Below are positions 25,619 to 31,276 of a stretch of 31,276 nt of DNA, piece by piece. Position numbers and translations under genes: made by a program. A model generated the notes under the pieces. It saw nothing but the letters and a program-made list of their open reading frames with translations, had not been told where the DNA came from and searched no databases. This DNA comes from a virus, in IMG/VR virus record IMGVR_UViG_3300030430_004073, positions 9,589 through 40,864 of that record. One strand, written 5' to 3'. Position 1 is the first letter of the stretch. Each line of letters starts with the position of its first letter.

Positions 25619-25626
25619 GGAGAAAA

Positions 25627-25893
25627 ATGTTTAAACCAGTAAATCGACACATCTTGATTGATCTTGATCAAAGAACTGACGAGCAAAAATCATTAATTAT
25701 GCTACCAGAAGATTATAAGCCTGAACAGCAAAAACATTCAGTTGTGCAGGTTTTGAATAAGTCTGATGATGTTAAGTTTGACCTTGTTATTGGTAGCAAA
25801 ATTGTCGTAGATTCGTCTATGATCGAAGAAATAGTCATTAATAACACTACTTATAATATAATATTAGAGAATTATGTTGTGGGGGTGCTGTAG
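25627..25893 (+). CDS. GroES-like co-chaperonin (T4 gp31 role)
   Basis: An 88-residue protein with the Cpn10 layout: FKPVNRHILIDLD at the N-terminus (GroES has a similar rxP-l-DRVLV strand), a mobile-loop region SLIMLPEDYKPEQ carrying the hydrophobic triplet IML that would dock into GroEL, VVQVLN, then GSKIVVDSSMIEEIVI and a C-terminal strand NIILENYVVGVL like the GroES ending. T4 gp31 replaces host GroES to fold the capsid protein; this is the likely role. An AAGGAGAA site spans the nrdJ stop, so it is in the same operon. Divergent Cpn10 proteins are hard to prove by eye, so some doubt remains. Confidence 0.8.
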   Translation: MFKPVNRHILIDLDQRTDEQKSLIMLPEDYKPEQQKHSVVQVLNKSDDVKFDLVIGSKIVVDSSMIEEIVINNTTYNIILENYVVGVL

Positions 25894-25910
25894 CCCTTGA
25901 GGTAAAGTTA

Positions 25911-26831
25911 ATGGATAAGAATTTCTACAATGAGGCTTCTGCCAAAAAACTTGGCTGGGAGCCTTCTTGGTTTAAAGAAAGATTTTTTGACGATAAGCTT
26001 GTAAGAGCTATAAAAAAATGGCAACGTTCGCGTAAATTAACGGCGGATGGTTTATGCGGACCTACAACTTTCAGAAGGCTTTGGACCGAGCGTCAAGCAG
26101 AGATTGACAATTTTAAACCCCGTAGTAAACACTTTTCAAATTATATTGTTTACAATGGTGAATTTCATCCTATTGATTGGGATAAATTTGTCTTATGGTC
26201 AGAGAAGGGTGGTCTTGAAACACCGCATGGAAACTACTATGATTATTCTGGAAGACCTAAAAGACAAATACGGTATTTTATAAACCATTGGGACGTGTGT
26301 TTAAATTCTACCTCATGTCAAAATGTGCTTAACAGGAGGGGCGCTTCGGTTCACTTTTTAATTGATAATGATGGCACAATTTATCAAACCATGGATCTTC
26401 AGCATGCTGCATGGCATGCCGGCTCTGAAAGAACAAATCGGCCGTCAATCGGTGTGGAGATATCAAACGCTTATTATCCAAAATATCAAAGTTGGTATAA
26501 AAAACATGGCTTTGGAGAGAGACCTATAATTGACGATGCTTGGGTCCATGGAGAAAAACTAGACCCATTTACAGGATTCTATCCAGAGCAAATAGAAGCA
26601 CTAAAGTCGCTTTGGGTCTCTATCCATCATGCAACTGGTATACCATTCGAGACTCCAACAAATCAATTTGGCAATACCTCTACAAAATATGAACAAGATG
26701 TTGCATACGGAAAGTTTTCTGGGTTTGTTAGTCACTATCACGTTAGCAAAAGAAAGATAGATTGTGCTGGATTAGATATTAAATCTTTGCTTGATGGAAT
26801 ATATGTTTCTGATAAGGTGTTAGATGATTAA
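25911..26831 (+). CDS. Endolysin: N-acetylmuramoyl-L-alanine amidase with peptidoglycan-binding domain
   Basis: Zinc amidase that cuts the bond between MurNAc and L-alanine in peptidoglycan. The N-terminal PG_binding_1 domain covers about residues 15-60 (VRAIKKWQRS, then TADGLCGPTTFRRLW). The C-terminal Amidase_2 domain covers about 120-295, with zinc ligands likely H126 (INHWD), H277 (HYHVSKRKIDC) and C285, the same His-x7-Cys spacing as T7 lysozyme H122 and C130; AWHAG (167-171) and GVEISN are also typical. At 306 residues it has no signal peptide, so it needs a holin or acts in the virion. The cell-wall domain at the N-terminus is common in Gram-negative phage endolysins. The stop overlaps the next ATG (TAATG). 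Confidence 0.92.
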   Translation: MDKNFYNEASAKKLGWEPSWFKERFFDDKLVRAIKKWQRSRKLTADGLCGPTTFRRLWTERQAEIDNFKPRSKHFSNYIVYNGEFHPIDWDKFVLWSEKGGLETPHGNYYDYSGRPKRQIRYFINHWDVCLNSTSCQNVLNRRGASVHFLIDNDGTIYQTMDLQHAAWHAGSERTNRPSIGVEISNAYYPKYQSWYKKHGFGERPIIDDAWVHGEKLDPFTGFYPEQIEALKSLWVSIHHATGIPFETPTNQFGNTSTKYEQDVAYGKFSGFVSHYHVSKRKIDCAGLDIKSLLDGIYVSDKVLDD

Positions 26832-27349
26832 TGTTTATGAATTTTATATTGTTGATGATGGGCTTAAATGTTAGCTACTACTCCGAGCTAGTAAAAAAAC
26901 GAAATCATGAGTGGCAAATGAAGCCGGGAGTTACCGTTTGCAGCCACACAGGAGTTCAAAGTTTCAGAGTCTCGCAAGCTATTAAATACTGGGAAAAGCT
27001 TGGATATAGATTTGATTACATTCGCTACGATGATACTATATCTTGTGGTGAACCTAGATTTGGTGAAATTATCTTAACCATTCCAGACCAAGAATTTAAC
27101 TTTAGTGATCATATGGCATCAACAAGGATCACTATTTCTAATGAAACAAGAGAGATTGTTAAAGCTAAAATATTTTTGTTTCCTAAAACTGCCAACAAAG
27201 AAAGAGTGCTGGAACATGAATTGGGTCACGCTTTAGGGTGGCCACATATTAATATACCTTATCATATAATGAACGCTAATTGGCATACCGGTGGTCACAA
27301 TTCAAAAGGTTTGCATCTTAAACAATTTTACAAAAATTACGTTGATTAG
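26831..27349 (+). CDS. Metzincin-like zinc metalloprotease
   Basis: The 172-residue protein contains HELGHALGWPH (129-139), an exact HExxHxxGxxH zinc-protease signature, with E130 as the general base. An IMN Met-turn follows at 146-148. Together these define metzincins, here closest in layout to matrixin-type domains, with an edge strand KAKIFLFP before the zinc helix. The first 14 residues are hydrophobic (NFILLMMGLNV) and may be an export signal or weak anchor, though there is no clear cleavage site. It is translationally coupled to the amidase. A role in breaking envelope proteins or in virion maturation is inference; the substrate is unknown. The gap between the third His and the Met-turn is short for the class. 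Confidence 0.72.
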   Translation: MFMNFILLMMGLNVSYYSELVKKRNHEWQMKPGVTVCSHTGVQSFRVSQAIKYWEKLGYRFDYIRYDDTISCGEPRFGEIILTIPDQEFNFSDHMASTRITISNETREIVKAKIFLFPKTANKERVLEHELGHALGWPHINIPYHIMNANWHTGGHNSKGLHLKQFYKNYVD

Positions 27350-27358
27350 TGATATAAT
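27350..27358 (+). promoter_or_regulatory. Extended -10 promoter for a possible leaderless message
   Basis: TGATATAAT is a perfect extended -10 (TGn plus TATAAT). Initiation seven bases on would be at 27365, exactly the GTG start of the next gene, which has no Shine-Dalgarno. No -35 is recognisable. Confidence 0.4.
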
Positions 27359-27364
27359 ATTATC

Positions 27365-28252
27365 GTGATTTTTAATTATGATAAAGTGGTTGTTGGTGGT
27401 GATTTGAGAGCTTTACTGTTTGCTTATATAAACTCATACCCTATCATTTTCGCAAGATGGCAAAAGCCTTTTGACTATGAGTTCTTTAGTCCAGAGACTA
27501 ATTTAGAATTTTGTGGTATTCCAGAACAGACTAAAACACTAAGCTGTAATTCTAAAACTAAGAGGGTCGGCATCAAAAAAGTTATTTTATGGGAAAGGCT
27601 TTATTTTCTATTGTCATTAAATGGATTACTGCCACTGTCTAATCTATGTTCAACAGTTAGACACAGTGAAGGAAGAATATCATGCCATAATGAATACTCG
27701 AAAATTGCAGAATTTGAATTTAATAAATGTTTTTACTTCGATTCACCAAACTGTTTTAACTTTGCAGTCGATAATTTATTGGACGAAAGCAACTATTTAT
27801 GTTATGATGAAATTGCATTTAATAAAGGTGGGAAACATGATATCGAGTTTATCAATGGTGACGATGAGTTTGTTAGCGAGATTTACTTTCATATTACCAG
27901 CCGTCTTCTTGGAAATAATTCTATTAGAGATGCTGTTGCGCTATCAACACTAACTGAGAGCCAACTACAGGATTTCAATTTTTCTGAAACAATGGCTTCA
28001 TTTAAAATTAGCAGCCTTTTAAAAGAGAATGGAATTAGAGGTCAGTTTAACGGGTATTCTAAAAATGGGGTACCAATGTATTATAACTTCAAAACAACCA
28101 GTGTCAGAAGAACAACAAGAAAACTGCCGGGAAATATTAAATCAAAATACAGAAATATTAAAATTGTAGACGACGATGTTTATAAGATTTTGAATCATTG
28201 TTTAAATATTAAAGATTCTTTTTTAACAAAACTGCGAAAAGATGCACCTTAG
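27365..28252 (+). CDS. Unknown protein, N-terminus resembling a dinucleotide-binding fold
   Basis: I do not recognise this 295-residue protein. Its start, FNYDKVVVGGDLRALLFAY followed by PIIFAR, resembles the first strand, glycine turn and helix of a Rossmann nucleotide-binding fold (VVxGGxxxAL), but no other cofactor motif is clear. The middle is rich in Cys, Asn and aromatic residues (for example FNKCFYFDSPNCFNFAVDN); the C-terminus is basic (VRRTTRKLPGNIKSKYRN). No membrane span. GTG at 27365 is the only plausible start, because the frame is closed by TGA at 27350-27352, and it has no ribosome-binding site. It overlaps the next gene by 11 bases, so the two are probably co-expressed and may act together. 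Confidence 0.5.
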   Translation: MIFNYDKVVVGGDLRALLFAYINSYPIIFARWQKPFDYEFFSPETNLEFCGIPEQTKTLSCNSKTKRVGIKKVILWERLYFLLSLNGLLPLSNLCSTVRHSEGRISCHNEYSKIAEFEFNKCFYFDSPNCFNFAVDNLLDESNYLCYDEIAFNKGGKHDIEFINGDDEFVSEIYFHITSRLLGNNSIRDAVALSTLTESQLQDFNFSETMASFKISSLLKENGIRGQFNGYSKNGVPMYYNFKTTSVRRTTRKLPGNIKSKYRNIKIVDDDVYKILNHCLNIKDSFLTKLRKDAP

Positions 28253-29117
28253 CGGAATTATACCAATAGCAAATTACGAAGTTGAGCTGAAGACTCACTA
28301 CCCAGAGCTATTGACATTAGTAGATGAAGAGTTCAACTTGATACAGAAATCGGTATACGAGTGTGCCGCAGCGGGCTGCAACACAATATGGATTGTAGCC
28401 AACGATAACATGGCGCCAATAATAAGAAAAGTTGTTGGAGAATGGGTTTATGACCCTGTTTACTACAAAAGAGATTTAGAAAGTAAATTTTATTCACACT
28501 TAAGAAGAGAAATACCTATATATTACGTCGGTATCAAGCCAAAGGACATGAAAAGGAGAGATAGCTACGGTTGGTCAATTTTAGAAGGTATGCATGCATC
28601 ATACATGACAGCATATAAGATTTCAAAATGGCTTTTACCAGAAAAGTATTTCGTTTCATTTCCTTTTGGAGTTTTTGATACTGATGTAATACGACAAAAT
28701 CGTAAGTTAATCAAGGATAAAAAGAAAAACTTATTTTTTACGCATGATGAAAAAAGCTTATTATCAAACGATTATCTGCCATTTACACTAACAGGAGAAG
28801 ATTTTATAAAATGTCGAAGAAACGTGAACAAAAAGACAACAAGGGAGTTTTTACCCCCTTTACCAAGCGAAAAGTACCCAACCAAGCGTCTACCAACTCA
28901 TCAGAGATGGTCGGCACGATTCTTCAGTTTGTATGATATCTTCCAACCACTAGAAGAGCAAAAAAGCAATAACCTAGAACTAGATTGGTATTATGACGTA
29001 TCTTCTTGGAATGGCTACATTAATTATTTGAGATCAGGTAATATTATAAATAAGCCATTTGATGCATTGACAAAGCCCCACAAACACGTTAAAATACCAT
29101 ATACACTAGGAGAGTAA
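28242..29117 (+). CDS. Unknown protein, faint resemblance to a nucleotidyltransferase
   Basis: A 291-residue protein of no recognised family. SGIIPIANYEVEL, a helix with DEEFNLIQKSVYECAAAGC, then NTIWIVANDNMAPIIRKVVGEW, has the strand-helix-strand rhythm of a GT-A nucleotidyltransferase N-terminus, but the GxGTR loop and metal-binding Asp are not clearly there, so the idea is weak. Later, SKWLLPEKYFVSFPFGVFDTD and a basic, Pro-rich region (LPPLPSEKYPTKRLP) precede an aromatic C-terminus. No signal or membrane segment. Its last 75 bases contain two promoter-like elements for the downstream dnaE gene. Coupling to the previous unknown gene suggests a shared process. Confidence 0.45.
   Translation: MHLSGIIPIANYEVELKTHYPELLTLVDEEFNLIQKSVYECAAAGCNTIWIVANDNMAPIIRKVVGEWVYDPVYYKRDLESKFYSHLRREIPIYYVGIKPKDMKRRDSYGWSILEGMHASYMTAYKISKWLLPEKYFVSFPFGVFDTDVIRQNRKLIKDKKKNLFFTHDEKSLLSNDYLPFTLTGEDFIKCRRNVNKKTTREFLPPLPSEKYPTKRLPTHQRWSARFFSLYDIFQPLEEQKSNNLELDWYYDVSSWNGYINYLRSGNIINKPFDALTKPHKHVKIPYTLGE
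29045..29052 (+). promoter_or_regulatory. T4-type late promoter match upstream of dnaE
   Basis: TATAAATA, identical to the T4 late promoter consensus, lies 66 bases before the dnaE ATG within the upstream coding sequence. In AT-rich DNA an 8-base match can occur by chance, and I did not find the same word before the tail genes. Confidence 0.25.
29067..29095 (+). promoter_or_regulatory. Strong candidate sigma70 promoter for dnaE
   Basis: TTGACA (29067-29072), 17-base spacer, TAAAAT (29090-29095; five of six). Predicted initiation near 29102 leaves a 16-base leader containing AGGAGAG (29108-29114) before the ATG at 29118. Confidence 0.65.
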
Positions 29118-31276
29118 ATGAATCGAAAGAATTCTAAGATTAAGTTTGTTGGCTTGCACGCACACAGTGTCGCAGGCTCTATATTTGATGCCATTGGATA
29201 TCCACAGGCACACATGGACTTTGCATACGAAAATGGTTGCGAAGCATTAGCTTTGACAGATCATGGAAATATGAATGGTTTAGCGTATCAAGTCTTGCAT
29301 GCAAAGAAAATGCAAGAGGCTGGTAAAGAGTTTAAGCCCATCTTTGGTTGCGAGGCTTACTTTACGCCGTCTATTGCTGAATGGCGGGACGCCTATGAGC
29401 AAGCCATGGCTGATAAGAAGCGCGCCCGTGCCATTAAGAAAGACGCACAGTCTGGTGCTACCGTTGAGGATGAGGGAAACAGCAAGCAGGTTCAGGATAT
29501 TCTCCGTCGCCGCCGCCACCTTGTTCTCCTTGCACAGAATCAAACCGGGTTAAACAATCTATTTAAGTTGGTATCCGAGTCATATCAGCCGGAGAATTTT
29601 TATCGCTACCCACGTATCGACTATGCGCTGCTCAAGAAGTACAATGAGGGTATCATTGCTTCTTCTGCTTGTCTTGGTGGGGTGTATGCTGGTAACTACT
29701 GGGAGAACCGAGAGGACGGCGATGAGGCAGTGCTGGAAGCAATGCGAGAGACAACTCGACGTATGGTCGATATTTTCGGTGATCGCTGGTATGCCGAAAT
29801 CCAGTGGAACAATATTAAAGAGCAGCATGAACTTAACAAATATGTAATTCAAGTTGCTAAAGAGTTTGGCGTTGGACTGGTTTCTACAGCCGACAGCCAT
29901 TACCCCAACCCTGACGCTTGGAAGGACAGAGAGCTTTACAAGCGTCTTGGTTGGCTTGGTAAAGGACGCCCATCATGGGCTGACGAGGAGTCGGAGCTAC
30001 CAGAGGGCGTTGAAGAAATTGGATATGAACTCTATCCAAAGAATGGTGATCAAATGTGGGAGAGCTATAAGCAATACTCCAACGAACAAGGCTTTGAATA
30101 TGATGATGATTTGGTTATGCAAAGTATTGAAGAAACACATCGCATTGCCTTTGACAGAATTGAAAAGTTCATGCCAGATAATACAGTGCGATTGCCTGAA
30201 TTTGTTGTGCCGGCAGGATTTACAGCCACTCAGGCACTGGTAAATTATGCACTTGAGGGTCTAAAAGATAAAGGCTTGCATACAAATAAAGAGTACACTG
30301 ACCGTTTGCGAAAAGAGCTACACGTTATTGATGACCGCGGTTTCTCGAAGTATTTCTTGACAATGAAATCCATTGTCGATGTCGCTACCAGCATGATGCT
30401 TACTGGACCCGGCCGAGGCTCAGCGGCGGGCTCACTGGTGGCATATGCACTGAATATTACACAGGTTGATCCAATTAAGCACGGTCTACTCTTTTCTCGA
30501 TTCTTGAGAGCAGATGCTACAGACTACCCAGATATTGACTATGATGTATCTGATAGTATGACTCTTAAAGAAAAGTTAGTTGAGATGTGGGGTGCTGATT
30601 GTGTTGCACCAATCTCTAACTGGAATACACTACAGCTTAAATCGTTGATTAAGGATATTTCCAAGCTCTATAATATTCCATTCACTGAAGTTAATACAGT
30701 TACATCAATCATGATACGGGAAGCTACCCCTCTAGCAAAACAAAAGCACGGTATCAAAGCAGGAATCTATAATCCAACATGGGAAGAAGTTATCGAATTT
30801 TCTCCAGCACTTCAAACATATTTGGCAAAATATCCTGCTGTCAAGACACACGTCGAAGGTCTTGTTGGTCAAGTTCGTTCTTGTTCTCGCCATGCTGGCG
30901 GCGTCGTTATTGCGGAGAATCTTGATAAAAATATGCCACTGATCAATTCGGGCGGTGTGCGTCAGGCTCCATGGGCAGAGGGACAGAACGTTCGCCATCT
31001 TGAGCCTATGGGCTTCATCAAGTTCGATTTGCTTGGGCTCTCCACACTTAAAATGATGGAGGGTGCGATATATCATATTTTGCGCCGCCATCACGGCATT
31101 GAGGAGCCAACCTTTTCAGATGTGCGAGAATACTATGAAAAAAATCTACACCCAGAAGTTGTGGACTTGAACGATCCAGAAGTTTATCAGAATATTTTCC
31201 ACAAGGGTAAATGGGCTGGAATCTTCCAGTTCACTGAAAATGGCGCCCAAAGCTTTTGTAAGCGTGTAAAGCCAAA
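29118..31276 (+). CDS. dnaE: DNA polymerase III alpha subunit (DnaE) with intact PHP domain, 3' end outside the window
   Basis: Family C replicative polymerase; 719 residues are visible and the frame is open to the window edge (full DnaE is about 1100-1200). The PHP domain (about 10-270) keeps all nine residues I would expect for the metal site: H14, H16, D24, H49 (TDHGN), E79, H134 (RHLVLLA), C185 (SACLGG), D259 and H261 (TADSHY). The polymerase core has GPGRGSAAGSLVAY (430-443), the first two catalytic aspartates D472 and D474 (YPDIDYD), RHAGGVVI (591-598), the third aspartate D637 (KFDLLGL), and AGIFQFTENG (700-709). An insert of about 40 residues (90-130) is rich in Lys, Arg and Ala. The ATG at 29118 is backed by AGGAGAG and its own promoter. 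Confidence 0.93.
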   Translation, partial: MNRKNSKIKFVGLHAHSVAGSIFDAIGYPQAHMDFAYENGCEALALTDHGNMNGLAYQVLHAKKMQEAGKEFKPIFGCEAYFTPSIAEWRDAYEQAMADKKRARAIKKDAQSGATVEDEGNSKQVQDILRRRRHLVLLAQNQTGLNNLFKLVSESYQPENFYRYPRIDYALLKKYNEGIIASSACLGGVYAGNYWENREDGDEAVLEAMRETTRRMVDIFGDRWYAEIQWNNIKEQHELNKYVIQVAKEFGVGLVSTADSHYPNPDAWKDRELYKRLGWLGKGRPSWADEESELPEGVEEIGYELYPKNGDQMWESYKQYSNEQGFEYDDDLVMQSIEETHRIAFDRIEKFMPDNTVRLPEFVVPAGFTATQALVNYALEGLKDKGLHTNKEYTDRLRKELHVIDDRGFSKYFLTMKSIVDVATSMMLTGPGRGSAAGSLVAYALNITQVDPIKHGLLFSRFLRADATDYPDIDYDVSDSMTLKEKLVEMWGADCVAPISNWNTLQLKSLIKDISKLYNIPFTEVNTVTSIMIREATPLAKQKHGIKAGIYNPTWEEVIEFSPALQTYLAKYPAVKTHVEGLVGQVRSCSRHAGGVVIAENLDKNMPLINSGGVRQAPWAEGQNVRHLEPMGFIKFDLLGLSTLKMMEGAIYHILRRHHGIEEPTFSDVREYYEKNLHPEVVDLNDPEVYQNIFHKGKWAGIFQFTENGAQSFCKRVKP

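Noticed and set aside
29280-30243. Several short frames on both strands between 29280 and 30243
   Set aside because: All lie inside the DnaE frame that runs unbroken from 29118 to the window end with family motifs throughout.
1-31276. tRNA genes, CRISPR arrays, insertion sequences, integrase or attachment sites
   Set aside because: No intergenic gap is longer than about 150 bases and none shows a tRNA cloverleaf, spaced repeats, transposase or integrase motifs.

Overview
The window is a piece of a tailed-phage genome, most likely a distant T4-like myovirus. It has a contractile sheath, a T4-type tail tube, a gp26-type baseplate protein with two CxxC pairs, a tape measure, and a T4-type replication set (gp32-like SSB, UvsX-like recombinase, RNase H/FEN nuclease, gp41/DnaB-like helicase, GroES-like co-chaperonin). 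The DNA is AT-rich. Nearly everything is on the + strand, tightly packed, with ATGA/TAATG-type overlaps. The host cannot be named. Near-consensus sigma70 promoters and strong Shine-Dalgarno sites fit a Gram-negative bacterium, and the adenosylcobalamin-dependent ribonucleotide reductase and the sheath insert are features I associate with marine phages. No tRNA, CRISPR array, IS element or integrase was seen.

Layout. Positions 1-152 are a boundary, possibly with the start of a minus-strand gene. Positions 153-13481 are a late tail and baseplate module: sheath, tube, gp26-like, small chaperone-like protein, tape measure, gp48/gp54-like tube initiator, gp53-like LysM protein, a 1103-residue hub-like protein and a further structural candidate. 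Positions 13481-16372 hold a polymerase-only family A DNA polymerase, a protein resembling a degenerate tubulin/FtsZ fold, and gp32. Positions 16384-16734 hold a small membrane protein gene bracketed by two related RNA structures. Positions 16799-19997 form a three-gene cassette: DUF262-type protein, D12 adenine methyltransferase and an unrecognised nuclease-like protein. Positions 20058-25893 carry UvsX, FEN, DnaB, class II NrdJ and GroES-like genes. Positions 25911-27349 carry an amidase endolysin and a metzincin-like protease. Positions 27365-29117 carry two unrecognised proteins. From 29118 to the end runs a PHP-domain DnaE polymerase that continues out of the window.

How the genes work together. 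NrdJ supplies dNTPs, DnaB opens the fork, gp32 coats single strands, UvsX drives recombination-dependent replication and FEN removes primers. Two unrelated polymerases are present: a family A enzyme without an exonuclease domain and a family C enzyme with a complete-looking PHP metal site. Near-consensus TTGACA-type promoters were found by eye at or near gp32, uvsX, fen, dnaB and dnaE, and none was convincing in the tail module, which suggests an early/late split.

Points most worth a second look: the two-polymerase arrangement, the DUF262-methylase-nuclease cassette, the paired pseudoknot/terminator elements after gp32, the hairpin that hides the fen ribosome-binding site while a promoter lies in its loop, the tubulin-like protein, and the metzincin beside the endolysin. 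All family calls come from reading motifs by eye; no database search was run.
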